The notes: generated by a model from the letters alone, not told the origin. 64,000 nt of DNA from Salmonella enterica subsp. enterica serovar Typhimurium str. LT2 (GCF_000006945.2 NC_003197.2:2232001-2296000); one strand, 5' to 3'; counted from the stretch's first letter, positions 9,060-17,572 are shown. A program made the numbers and translations.

Positions 9060-9843
9060 TGGCCGCCTCCACATCCAGATGATAGAGCGCATCAAGAAAA
9101 GCCGGGATGAAGCTACCCGGTCCTTCGCTACGCTCTGCCGCGGCCTGTCCAGCCAGTTTCATCCAGCAGCAGGCCGACGCGACATTGTCCAGCGCGGCGC
9201 CCGGTAACGCGCAACTGGCGGCGACGACCGCCGACAACGCGCAGCCGGTGCCTACAATGCGAGTCATTAACGGATCGCCGCCGGGAATGCTCAGCGTGCG
9301 CTGACCATTAGTGACGTAATCTATCTCTCCGGTAACCACAACGATGCAGTCTATCTGACGCGCCAGCGCCTGCGCCGCAGGCAGTGCGGCCAACGCCGCC
9401 TCGGTGGTATCTACGCCACGTCCGCCCAGCGCCATGCCGGATAACGCCAGGATTTCCGAGGCGTTGCCGCGTATTGCCGCCGGGCGCAGGGACAAGAGAT
9501 CCAGGCAAAATCGCCGACGAAATTCCAGCGCGCCCACCGCGACAGGATCAAGCGTCCACGGCGTTTTGGCATCATAAGCGCTTTCTACCGCCGCACGCAT
9601 CGCGTCAGCGCGTGAGGCAGTTAATGTTCCGACATTAATCAGCAAGGCGTTGGCGATGGCGGCAAACGGTCTGGCCTCGACAGGATCAATCACCATGGCG
9701 GGTGAAGCGCCCAGCGCCAGCAACGTATTGGCGGTAAACGTTTGTACGACGTCATTCGTCATACAGTGCGTAAGCGGGGAGAGCGCGCGAAAGTGTTTTA
9801 ACGTATGCGCCGCAAGCGTGCGGCAGTGCAGGTCAGGCTGCAT
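9046..9843 (-). CDS. thiM: ThiM, hydroxyethylthiazole kinase
   Basis: 265 residues. It phosphorylates 4-methyl-5-(2-hydroxyethyl)thiazole in the thiamine salvage route. Family landmarks are SPLTHCMTNDVVQTFTANTLLALGAS cut into motif pieces at residues 22-47 (TNDVVQ and LALGASPAM) and the C-terminal RIVGTGCALSAVVAA segment with the GTGC anion hole. It is the first gene of thiMD, with the TPP riboswitch leader at 9888-9966 between promoter and start codon. Confidence 0.95.
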   Translation of the reverse strand: MQPDLHCRTLAAHTLKHFRALSPLTHCMTNDVVQTFTANTLLALGASPAMVIDPVEARPFAAIANALLINVGTLTASRADAMRAAVESAYDAKTPWTLDPVAVGALEFRRRFCLDLLSLRPAAIRGNASEILALSGMALGGRGVDTTEAALAALPAAQALARQIDCIVVVTGEIDYVTNGQRTLSIPGGDPLMTRIVGTGCALSAVVAASCALPGAALDNVASACCWMKLAGQAAAERSEGPGSFIPAFLDALYHLDVEAANATN

Positions 9844-9887
9844 GGTTCAGCTCCTGCCCGCGTGAAGAAGGGACACGAGCAGTGTCA

Positions 9888-9966
9888 GACTTCCCTACGC
9901 TGGCATTATCCAGATCAGGTGGTACGGGTATTTCTCAGCCTTCACAAAGAAGGGCACCCCGAGTCG
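9888..9966 (-). promoter_or_regulatory. TPP riboswitch (THI element) controlling thiMD
   Basis: Read on the minus strand, the leader contains ACTCGGGGTGCCC, then GGCTGAGAAATACCCG, then ACCTGATCTGGATAATGCC and GCGTAGGGAAG, the conserved blocks of the thiamine pyrophosphate aptamer in the correct order. It lies 45-123 bases upstream of the thiM ATG. In E. coli the equivalent element hides the thiM ribosome site when TPP binds, which is expected here too. Confidence 0.96.
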
Positions 9967-10002
9967 TCAAGCCCCACCGTGTTAAGCGGGGTTTCGCTAT
10001 TA

Positions 10003-10031
10003 AGCATACTGTCTGTGCCAGACAATGTAAA
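10003..10031 (-). promoter_or_regulatory. Predicted sigma-70 promoter of thiMD
   Basis: On the minus strand a -35 box TTTACA (10026-10031) and a -10 box TATGCT (10003-10008) are separated by 17 bases, placing the transcript start near 9995, just ahead of the TPP aptamer. The spacer contains the inverted repeat TGTCTG-N3-CAGACA (10010-10024). Confidence 0.6.
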
Positions 10032-10252
10032 TTTACAGTCAGCGGCGGACGATAATTTCAGCGTTATCAGATAGTTCTCAAAACCTATTCGGTTCTGGCA
10101 AACTTGCTGGCGGATATGTTGCTGCACGACGCTTTCGTTTACACTTTTTACGAAAAGGGGCGTGAGATAACAAAATAGCGCTTGTCAGATACGCCACCAG
10201 CAGAAATGATACACACGATGTTAACTGACCCGCATATGTGGAGGGTAAAAGT

Positions 10253-10567
10253 ATGAAAAGTAAGTTGCTGCCTTGCGCGCTGTTGCTTGCAACCAGTTTT
10301 GCATGGGCCGCCCCCGCGACAACGGGCATTGATCAATATGAGTTAAAAAGCTTTATCGCCGACTTCACCCACTTCAAGCCCGGCGATACCGTTCCGCAAA
10401 TGTACCGCACCGATGAGTATAATATTAAACAGTGGAAATTACGTAATCTGCCCGCGCCAGATGCCGGTACTCACTGGACCTATATGGGCGGCGCGTATGT
10501 ACTGATTAACGATACCGATGGAAAAATCATCAAAGCCTATGATGGCGAGATTTTTTATCATCGATAA
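10253..10567 (+). CDS. rcnB: RcnB, periplasmic nickel/cobalt homeostasis protein
   Basis: 104 residues from the ATG at 10253, preceded by GGAGGG. A Sec signal peptide (about residues 1-22, ending SFAWA/AP) precedes a short RcnB-type domain with the conserved LPAPDAGTHWTYMGGAYVLI segment at about residues 66-85 and the terminal DGEIFYHR. In E. coli, RcnB is a periplasmic partner of the Ni/Co exporter RcnA and lies beside rcnR-rcnA. Here neither rcnR nor rcnA is next to it: thiM is on one side and stc fimbrial genes on the other. The role is assigned by family. Confidence 0.88.
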   Translation: MKSKLLPCALLLATSFAWAAPATTGIDQYELKSFIADFTHFKPGDTVPQMYRTDEYNIKQWKLRNLPAPDAGTHWTYMGGAYVLINDTDGKIIKAYDGEIFYHR

Positions 10568-10592
10568 AAAAAGCCCCCTCATCCAGAGGGGG
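10566..10592 (-). terminator. Rho-independent terminator facing leftward
   Basis: Stem GCCCCCT/AGAGGGGG (10573-10592) is followed on the minus strand by seven T (10566-10572), overlapping the rcnB stop codon. The T-tract is on the minus-strand side, so it best fits termination of transcripts arriving from the stc operon. Confidence 0.7.
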
Positions 10593-10752
10593 AAATACAG
10601 CCCCATGTTACTTTTTTATTAGCCCTTAATCACTCTATCCCCTTCAAACTGCCTTTTTTGTTGACTGCCTTCACTACCCGATTCGCTCTGGATCTCGCCC
10701 TTTTGAAACTACCGCATACCACATTAAAATTTATTGCAGAAAGATTGTCATC

Positions 10753-10780
10753 CCGGTCACTTATTATTGTAAGTGACCGG
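10753..10780. repeat. Perfect 11-bp stem hairpin downstream of stcD
   Basis: Arms CCGGTCACTTA (10753-10763) and TAAGTGACCGG (10770-10780) with a 6-base loop. It has no T-tract on either side. It lies 50 bp after the stcD stop, in a 237-bp gap (10593-10829) that holds no other feature I can recognise, and may be a 3'-end stabilising hairpin. Confidence 0.6.
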
Positions 10781-10829
10781 AAGTTCATTCACCTATCGCG
10801 CCATATATCTTAAATGTTTTTCATATATA

Positions 10830-11837
10830 TTAATCGTATTTCACATAGATCAGCGCAGTCGCTTTTAGATCGCCTGGCTTTATATTGTCTCGGTCATAAA
10901 CATAATAACTGGCGATAATAGGGATTGTTATCATATCACTGTTGAGCGGCGTGCCTACTTGATCCACTTTCCATAACGTTGAAGCATTACCCTGCTCTGC
11001 TGTATTTGAAATATTCACCGTTTTTCCACCGCTCTCCAGTATAAATCCGACGCCATTATTCACAGCACCACGCAACACAGAATAGCTATCTGGTATTAAA
11101 TCACTGCTGGAGAGATAAACCGTCATTTTACGCGATGTTTGTTTAGCATTACCAAAAAGATTATCACACTGGAGTCGAATATTATCCGCGGCATTTTTGT
11201 TGCTGACCTTGCCTGTGTTATATAATTCAGAAAGCGCAATATTCGGTAGCGTGATCGTCAGATCTTCAGGTTTGCAGGTTGTCTGCTTGCGATCGTAGGA
11301 CACAAACAGATCAAATGAATATAACCCTGCACCTCTAAGATAACTATTATAATCTGCGGCACAGGCATTCCAACCTCTTCCTGCTAGCAGGCACCCTAAA
11401 AACCGCAAACCGGCCGTAAACTGAGTTGCAGAAGAAGCGCTTGTTATTGATACCACCCCGTTGATTAGGACACTGTTCCCACTACCGGCAGAAATATTTA
11501 CATTCGCCCCAGAGGAAGCGGGTTCAACCGTTACCGTATAGCCCGTTGTAAACGGCATTGTGAGAGTATTATTATCTGCCCAGGCGATTTTTAACTTCAG
11601 TTTTACTGTATCATTGTATAATCCCACGATGATATCGGAAGGATCCATACGCGTTATCTTATAAGTCCCTGAACAAGTTGTATCGTTAAAATTATGGCTA
11701 TAAGTTGCGGACTGATTAGGGTTAATCGTAAAATCCTCACGAATAATTAAATTATCCTGATAAGTAATTTCTCCCGTACAGGCTGCGTATGTTTCAGGTA
11801 AAATCAATAACATCACGATAAAAAGAAAGAGTTTCAT
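10830..11837 (-). CDS. stcD: StcD, fimbrial tip/adhesin-like protein
   Basis: 335 residues with a signal peptide (about 1-18, cut after TYA) and a Cys-rich secreted body; the C-terminal part ends LKATALIYVKYD, the donor-strand type end of pilins. It is the last gene of a chaperone-usher operon on this strand, 15 bp after the usher, the usual place for a two-domain tip adhesin. The receptor is unknown. The low GC resembles the rest of the operon and differs from the flanking backbone genes. Confidence 0.85.
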   Translation of the reverse strand: MKLFLFIVMLLILPETYAACTGEITYQDNLIIREDFTINPNQSATYSHNFNDTTCSGTYKITRMDPSDIIVGLYNDTVKLKLKIAWADNNTLTMPFTTGYTVTVEPASSGANVNISAGSGNSVLINGVVSITSASSATQFTAGLRFLGCLLAGRGWNACAADYNSYLRGAGLYSFDLFVSYDRKQTTCKPEDLTITLPNIALSELYNTGKVSNKNAADNIRLQCDNLFGNAKQTSRKMTVYLSSSDLIPDSYSVLRGAVNNGVGFILESGGKTVNISNTAEQGNASTLWKVDQVGTPLNSDMITIPIIASYYVYDRDNIKPGDLKATALIYVKYD

Positions 11838-11852
11838 TTCACCACCTCACCA

Positions 11853-14342
11853 CTACCGACAAATATAAACTTTACTTTCATCAACCGTTTTACCAAAGGT
11901 GATTGAACATGAAAGCCCCTGCTCTTTATCTACTGGTACACTGACTTCGGGCGGAATATCATTCGTTCGAATAAATAGCTGACTACCTTGTCCAACAATG
12001 CCCACATTATGACCATGATGATCTACTACATCATAACCAAAAATAAGAGGCGAACCATCAGGACGCTGCGCTTTAATAAACCATGGTTTACGCTGGTCGG
12101 TATCAAAATTCACTAGCACGACGGCCCCTCGGTACGGGGCGGCAACTTTACGGTTACCGCGTAATTCCGTTTCACTGCTACTTTGCGACACATCAAGCAT
12201 AAGATGGTTTTCGCGATATGGCGTAAGGTTGTCATAAACCACCGTTCCTTTTTTATTGGTGGTCCGATATTTTTGGCCGTTAACGTAGGCTCCTTCAAGT
12301 CCCGGAGCCTGCATAATCGCAAAGGTATCTGAAAGCCGGCTGGATAAATTCAACCCGCCACTCCAGGCTACAACCCCACCGGAAATACTTCCGCCGGTCT
12401 GAGTATAATTGGACGACTGGCTGTAACTACCATTAAGCGTTGCAACGGGCGTATTCCAGGTTAAATTCGTCCCCGCAGTGGTCTCACTATCGTGTCGCTG
12501 ATGACTAACACTCACGCCGTAATTAAATTGATCGCGACTGCCTGCCGTACCGGTTAAACCAATATTGTTTGAGGTAAATCCATCATCATCAAAGGTCGTC
12601 GAGTTCGACACATTCAGATGACGCCGCGGGGTAGTAATACCGTCCCCCCAGTCAAAGGGAATTGAAATAAACAGGTTAAAACGTTTATCTTCATTATGAT
12701 CCTCGTCGTAAGTCTGACTGGCGGATAACGTATAATTAATTTTCTGGAACGTATTGGAATAGCTTATTTGATAATCTTTACTGGTGCCGCTACGTCCCCA
12801 GTAATCACGCCATAATGCACTCAGTGATACTGCGCCCCATCCTTCTGGCAAGGATTGGCTCACATTAGCTGAAAACGTATTTTTACGCCCAAAATCGTTT
12901 TGATAATAATCAGCAATATCGTATACATCATTCTTATCGCGACGATAGTTATTTTTATTATTGGCCCAGACATGATCGTTAAATGTGCGGTAATCCTGTG
13001 ATGAATACCGATACGCAGCCAGACCAAACCGAGTTAATGTTTGGGTCAGGTATTTATTATAAGCAATCTGATAACTCTGACCATCAAATACATCGCCATT
13101 ATCCTGTTTACTGTGCGCTCGCGTAGCGTCAAGCGAAATGGCGCCAATCCGGGTATTCCACCCCGTGCCGAGGGTAAACGCATTATAATGGTTCGATAGC
13201 ATCGTACCGCCATAAAGCGTCAACAGGTTATTAAGGCCATACTGATAACTGATTTGTGTAAAATCGGCCTGATTATCGGCGCCTTCAATATGACTACGGC
13301 CGGCGGAAAAATCATACTTAGAGACGCCAGGCTGCAACATGTTCGGTACGGAAGCGTAAGGCACCAGCCAGGTATTTATCGAACCATCCGCCTCACGCAC
13401 GGTGACATCAAGATCCGCGCCACCGCCCGCGAGTTGCAGATCCGCAATGGAAAAGGGGCCAGGAGGAACCTCTTTCTGATAAACAACGAATCCGTTCTGT
13501 TCGATGGTTACCAAAGCGTTAGTCTGTGCAATCCCCTGCACCAACGGCGTAAAATTCTGTTTCGAGTTTGGCAACATTTGCATATCGCGAAACAGGCGAA
13601 CGCCGGTAAATCTCACAGAATCAAAAATCTCTGACGAGGTATACTGATCCCCGGCGCGTAATGTGCCGAGGAGCTCAGCGATACCGCGCTCCAGATACAA
13701 TGTGTTGCTTTTCCACTCACCGCTGCTGCCATCGGTTTTATTAAATGTGGTATCCGCATGCGCTTGCCAGCCCAACAGATTGAAACCGCTATTGAACCGA
13801 ACGTAAGTACTTTCACTACTGCCAGAATTCTTATAGTCACTGTAATACTGGCTGGCATAGTAAGAAGTATAAAATGCATTGATGCCGCGATCCCAGTTTT
13901 CAGGCAATACATAACCCGCCTCGACCTCATTTACATAGGCCTGGGGAACGCTCAAATCCAGCCGAAAAACGCCAATATTAAAAGTATAGCCACCGCTTCT
14001 CACGACATCTTTTAACGCAATACAATCCGTTGCTCCCTGCGGTTGCAGACCATCGCTTATCACACCAATATTTTTCAACAACTCAGTTGAAATACACGTG
14101 CTACCGGGATCATCGGCAACAATGATATCGTATTTACCTCGCCATTGATTGTTGACATAAATATCCAATTCGTACTGTCCCGGAATTGGCTTATTCTCAT
14201 CCAGATGGAAATTTGTTATTTTTTGATCTCTCATTCCCCCCACCATAAAATGGGTATCAAACGTTTCCGTCGCGATAGCCTGCGTTTGCCAGGTAAACAG
14301 AGTCAATAAAACAAGCGAAGCGATGGGCGTCATCCTTAGCAT
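11853..14342 (-). CDS. stcC: StcC, outer-membrane fimbrial usher
   Basis: 829 residues with a signal peptide (to about residue 25). It has the FimD/PapC plan: N-terminal chaperone-binding domain, a 24-strand beta barrel with plug, and C-terminal domains ending with a Cys pair (LSCSITF and KVYICR). Motifs such as FTPLVQGIAQTNA and GGGADLDVTVREADG are typical of ushers. It forms the secretion pore through which chaperone-bound subunits pass and polymerise. It sits between chaperone stcB (13 bp upstream) and adhesin stcD. The frame is uninterrupted. Confidence 0.93.
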   Translation of the reverse strand: MLRMTPIASLVLLTLFTWQTQAIATETFDTHFMVGGMRDQKITNFHLDENKPIPGQYELDIYVNNQWRGKYDIIVADDPGSTCISTELLKNIGVISDGLQPQGATDCIALKDVVRSGGYTFNIGVFRLDLSVPQAYVNEVEAGYVLPENWDRGINAFYTSYYASQYYSDYKNSGSSESTYVRFNSGFNLLGWQAHADTTFNKTDGSSGEWKSNTLYLERGIAELLGTLRAGDQYTSSEIFDSVRFTGVRLFRDMQMLPNSKQNFTPLVQGIAQTNALVTIEQNGFVVYQKEVPPGPFSIADLQLAGGGADLDVTVREADGSINTWLVPYASVPNMLQPGVSKYDFSAGRSHIEGADNQADFTQISYQYGLNNLLTLYGGTMLSNHYNAFTLGTGWNTRIGAISLDATRAHSKQDNGDVFDGQSYQIAYNKYLTQTLTRFGLAAYRYSSQDYRTFNDHVWANNKNNYRRDKNDVYDIADYYQNDFGRKNTFSANVSQSLPEGWGAVSLSALWRDYWGRSGTSKDYQISYSNTFQKINYTLSASQTYDEDHNEDKRFNLFISIPFDWGDGITTPRRHLNVSNSTTFDDDGFTSNNIGLTGTAGSRDQFNYGVSVSHQRHDSETTAGTNLTWNTPVATLNGSYSQSSNYTQTGGSISGGVVAWSGGLNLSSRLSDTFAIMQAPGLEGAYVNGQKYRTTNKKGTVVYDNLTPYRENHLMLDVSQSSSETELRGNRKVAAPYRGAVVLVNFDTDQRKPWFIKAQRPDGSPLIFGYDVVDHHGHNVGIVGQGSQLFIRTNDIPPEVSVPVDKEQGLSCSITFGKTVDESKVYICR

Positions 14343-14355
14343 GATGAACTCCTGT

Positions 14356-15039
14356 TTATTTTACATTCATTTTGCTACTAATATAGTTACCATTATCATC
14401 AATAATCGTTACTTCATACTGGCTTGTTGACGCATATTTCATGTTAATATTTTGCGTCGATAGCGGTGGCAGCATGATAGTTTGATCATTAATCTTAGTA
14501 TTTCCTGCTTTTACATCCGTCACGGTAATCCAGTTTGCAGTATCATTTTTCATGATGACAGCTTTATTACTGCGAAATAAACCAATCCTCTGAAAACTGT
14601 CTTTGGTTACGGCGGCAATTCGACTGGGGCGCCATATTAATTTTATTCGATTCTGCATTGCGAATTTAAGCACATTTTTACCGGCGTTTTCCTGGCTGTT
14701 TGGTGGAATATCAAGCACATTCAGATAAAACAGACTTTCTTTGTTGTCCGGTAAGCTATTAGGCATTTTCTTGATTTTGATCTGCTGACCAGACTCAGCG
14801 GCAACGCGCGCCACTGGCGGCGTCAGCATAAATGGCACCTGAATTTTTTCTGGCGGTAATGAAGTGTTACCGTCATCAATCCAGGACTGTACCAGCGAAG
14901 CTTGCTCGCCCTGATTCACCAATTGTACAACGACTTCTTTCTTCTCTGCCGGGTAAATCACACGCGTACCATAAATAACAATACCAGCATGCGCAGGCAA
15001 AATTATGGCAGATAATAATACTGCAGATAATATTTTCAT
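14356..15039 (-). CDS. stcB: StcB, periplasmic fimbrial chaperone
   Basis: 227 residues from the ATG at 15039 (MKILSAVLLS); a longer frame starting at 15108 overlaps the stcA 3' end and is unlikely. After a signal peptide (to about residue 19) it shows the PapD-like two-Ig plan: GTRVIYPAEKKEVVVQLVNQ includes the conserved early Arg that anchors the subunit C-terminus, and NRIKLIWRP is the F1-G1-type edge with the conserved Lys region. It caps subunits before delivery to the usher StcC. Confidence 0.92.
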   Translation of the reverse strand: MKILSAVLLSAIILPAHAGIVIYGTRVIYPAEKKEVVVQLVNQGEQASLVQSWIDDGNTSLPPEKIQVPFMLTPPVARVAAESGQQIKIKKMPNSLPDNKESLFYLNVLDIPPNSQENAGKNVLKFAMQNRIKLIWRPSRIAAVTKDSFQRIGLFRSNKAVIMKNDTANWITVTDVKAGNTKINDQTIMLPPLSTQNINMKYASTSQYEVTIIDDNGNYISSKMNVK

Positions 15040-15094
15040 ATTTACACGGCCTTGCTTATAAAAAACCGGCGACGAACGCCGCCGGTTGAATAAA

Positions 15095-15625
15095 TTAGTC
15101 AGTAACAACCGTTAAAGTCAGTGTTGAGCTAACATCACCAGAAGCAACATCACCGTCTAAACGCGCATAGCGTGCTAAAAAAGTCAGGTCGTATTCACCG
15201 CTGCTATTTGGATCTAGTGTCACCCCCGTCTCTGGATCAATCTGATTATCCGTACTTCCGTAGTAAACCGCAAAACCGACACCTTTGGCAGACCCGTTAT
15301 TAAATGTGATATCGTGGCTGTCAAATTGCGTTGAAGAGAAGGTAATACGCGGCGCTACACCCTGTTGACATTTTATTTTCAACGGCATCTGAGTTTGATT
15401 AGTTACTGCGTCATAAATCTGACCCGGGGTTAAATTAATTATTTTATCCGCACCAATTTCATTCAGTCTAATTTCAGCGGTGTTCGTACCCAAAAATTGA
15501 CAGGTAGTACCAACCACCTTTCCGTTAATATTCAGAACGCCTGAATCATACTCATCAACAGCAAAAGCCCCAGCGCTCATAAATACAGCAGACAATACAG
15601 AAGCAGCAATAAGTGAACGTTTCAT
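15095..15625 (-). CDS. stcA: StcA, major fimbrial subunit
   Basis: 176 residues with a signal peptide (cut after GAFA, about residue 22) and the fimbrial subunit pattern: a Cys pair (GTTCQFLG and IKCQQGVAP) and a C-terminal Ser/Thr-rich beta strand ending LTLTVVTD used for chaperone and donor-strand exchange. It is first in stcABCD, so usually the most expressed subunit. Its start has AGGAAGAG upstream and a 278-bp AT-rich region with a likely operator repeat precedes it. Confidence 0.9.
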   Translation of the reverse strand: MKRSLIAASVLSAVFMSAGAFAVDEYDSGVLNINGKVVGTTCQFLGTNTAEIRLNEIGADKIINLTPGQIYDAVTNQTQMPLKIKCQQGVAPRITFSSTQFDSHDITFNNGSAKGVGFAVYYGSTDNQIDPETGVTLDPNSSGEYDLTFLARYARLDGDVASGDVSSTLTLTVVTD

Positions 15626-15752
15626 AATCTCTTCCTTAATGAAGTAATTTCTATTTGTTAAGAGTTATTAACCCTTGCAACGAAAATTCTCATAGACAGG
15701 AAGTTATCGCAATGTAAACACGATGTTTTGTTGATTTAAAACAATTTACAGA

Positions 15753-15769
15753 TTGCAATATAATTGCAA
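15753..15769. promoter_or_regulatory. Inverted repeat in the stcA upstream region
   Basis: TTGCAAT (15753-15759) and ATTGCAA (15763-15769) form a 17-bp perfect dyad with a 3-base centre, about 130 bp upstream of stcA in very AT-rich DNA. It is a possible operator for a fimbrial regulator; no regulator gene is adjacent. Confidence 0.4.
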
Positions 15770-15849
15770 CAAATAATCATTGCTTATCATTATTTTGTAA
15801 ACTTATTAATTTCCGAAATTTACTGCCCTTAAATATAAACACAACAAAT

Positions 15850-15886
15850 AAAAAAGCCCATATCATTGATATCAATGATATGGGCC
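15850..15886 (-). terminator. Terminator of yehE: 30-bp perfect palindrome plus T-tract
   Basis: GCCCATATCATTGAT (15856-15870) is followed immediately by its exact complement (15871-15885). On the minus strand the palindrome is followed by TTTTTTATTTG. It lies just after the yehE stop, so leftward termination is the natural reading; it also insulates stcA from yehE transcription. Confidence 0.75.
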
Positions 15887-15903
15887 TGCGGAATTAATAA
15901 GAA

Positions 15904-16185
15904 TTAGTCGTAATGATTAACAACAATCTGTCGGGTGCTATCACCAGGCACCGTGTATAGCTGCGTTGTCACACCTCTCATCGGCGTAGCGGCGGGTGTT
16001 TGCAGAGTTGAAACGTGGATAGTGTTGCCGCAACGCTGCTGCAACTGTGCGTTTACCACTTCTGTACTGCACGTTGGCGCGGTCACTTTTCCACTGATGG
16101 TTAATGTTGCGGTGTCGGAGGCAAAAACAGGTACGCTTATCCCATAAGCCGAAACTATAATTCCCATCAGCAAATATTTTTTCAT
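15904..16185 (-). CDS. yehE: YehE-like small secreted protein (DUF2574)
   Basis: 93 residues with a signal peptide (to about residue 22, VFA/SD). The mature part starts ATLTISGKVTAPTCS, much like the N-terminal strand of a fimbrial subunit, and has two cysteines, but it is too short to form a full pilin domain. E. coli YehE, which lies between the yehABCD fimbrial operon and mrp, has the same length and pattern, so this looks like the ortholog kept in place while the neighbouring fimbrial operon is of the stc type. The function is unknown. Confidence 0.75.
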   Translation of the reverse strand: MKKYLLMGIIVSAYGISVPVFASDTATLTISGKVTAPTCSTEVVNAQLQQRCGNTIHVSTLQTPAATPMRGVTTQLYTVPGDSTRQIVVNHYD

Positions 16186-16395
16186 AGTGAGTAATTGTTC
16201 CTCTGGTGAACGTCAAACAGTATGCAGGCCGTCCTGATGAGCAGTATGAACGTATCGATACCTTAAAACCAATTGAAAAAATAAATCAGTAGGATAGGTA
16301 TGATCAATTCAAATAATGTTTTTGCCGATTATTTCAGATAAACACCTGTCTGTTTAAGCAGGAATTAACAATGCGGGGGCTATTATTTTATTAAT

Positions 16396-16433
16396 ACATT
16401 CACTGCATCAATATATATTAATGCAGTGAATGT
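16396..16433. repeat. Long inverted repeat between yehE and mrp
   Basis: Arms ACATTCACTGCAT (16396-16408) and ATGCAGTGAATGT (16421-16433), 13 bp perfect, with a 12-base AT-only loop. It is 30 bp past the mrp stop and 210 bp upstream of yehE. No T-tract follows, so it could be a weak terminator of mrp or a protein site for yehE. I see nothing else in the 277-bp gap 16186-16462. Confidence 0.55.
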
Positions 16434-16462
16434 CATATTCTCTTTGGAATACGTCAGGAGGA

Positions 16463-17572
16463 TTACACCGCGCGGAAGGCGATTTCTCCCGGAATCACTT
16501 CACCCTGCCAGTAAAGCTGTGCCGCAACGCGATCGGCCAGTTCGCGATAGATCGCGGTAAATTCGCTCTCCGGACGGCTAACCACCGTCGGCGTACCGCG
16601 ATCAAGATCTTCGCGCAGACTAATATGCAGCGGCATCTGACCCAGAAGCTGAGTATGGTATTTTTCCGCCAGCTTCTGCGCGCCGCCCGTGCCGAAGATC
16701 GGTTCGTGATGGCCGCAGTTGCTACAAATATGCATACTCATATTTTCCACAATGCCGAGCACCGGCACTTCCACCTTCTCGAACATCACGATACCTTTTT
16801 TGGCGTCGATTAGCGCGATATCCTGCGGCGTAGTCACCACCACCGCGCCGGTAACAGGAATGTTCTGCGCCAGCGTTAGCTGAATATCCCCGGTTCCCGG
16901 CGGCATATCCAGTACCAGATAATCCAGATCCGGCCACAGCGTCTCCTGCAACATCTGCATCAGCGCCTTACTGGCCATTGGGCCGCGCCATACCATCGCG
17001 TTATCGTCAGTCACCAGATAGCCGATCGAGTTGGTCGCCAGGCCGTGAGACATAATCGGCGCCATATGCGTACCGTCTGGCGATGTTGGGCGCTGATCTT
17101 CTGCGCCAAGCATGGTTGGGATCGACGGACCGTAAATATCGGCATCGAGAACCCCGACCTTTGCGCCTTCAGCCGCTAACGCCAGCGCCAGGTTTACCGC
17201 CGTGGACGATTTCCCCACCCCGCCTTTACCGGAGCTCACGGCAATGATGTTTTTCACGCCATTAATGCCAGGCTGATTTTTGACGCGTTTCAGCGTCGCA
17301 ATGTTGTACGACAGTTTCCAGTCGATCGCTTTTGCGCCCGTAATACGTAACAGATCGGCGCTGCATTGCTCTTTTAATACCTCAAACGCGCTGTTCCAGA
17401 CGAACGGCATGACCAGCTCAACGTGCAGCGTATCATCCATCCAGGCGACGTGGTGCAACGCCTTAAGCGTGGTGAGGTTATGCTTCAGGGTTGGGTGCTG
17501 AAAATTCGCCAGCGTCCCGGCGACCATCGCTCGCAGGGTATCTGGTGATTTGGCCTGGGATTGTTCGTTCAT
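16463..17572 (-). CDS. mrp: Mrp/ApbC, iron-sulfur cluster carrier ATPase
   Basis: 369 residues. An N-terminal MIP18-like domain (about 1-90) is followed by a MinD/Mrp P-loop ATPase with the deviant Walker A GKGGVGKSSTAVNLALAL at about residues 115-132 and the CxxC pair CSNCGHHE at about residues 283-290 that holds the transferable Fe-S cluster. In Salmonella it is known as ApbC, needed for normal Fe-S enzyme function and thiamine synthesis. It is divergent from metG (164 bp between the start codons). Confidence 0.95.
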   Translation of the reverse strand: MNEQSQAKSPDTLRAMVAGTLANFQHPTLKHNLTTLKALHHVAWMDDTLHVELVMPFVWNSAFEVLKEQCSADLLRITGAKAIDWKLSYNIATLKRVKNQPGINGVKNIIAVSSGKGGVGKSSTAVNLALALAAEGAKVGVLDADIYGPSIPTMLGAEDQRPTSPDGTHMAPIMSHGLATNSIGYLVTDDNAMVWRGPMASKALMQMLQETLWPDLDYLVLDMPPGTGDIQLTLAQNIPVTGAVVVTTPQDIALIDAKKGIVMFEKVEVPVLGIVENMSMHICSNCGHHEPIFGTGGAQKLAEKYHTQLLGQMPLHISLREDLDRGTPTVVSRPESEFTAIYRELADRVAAQLYWQGEVIPGEIAFRAV

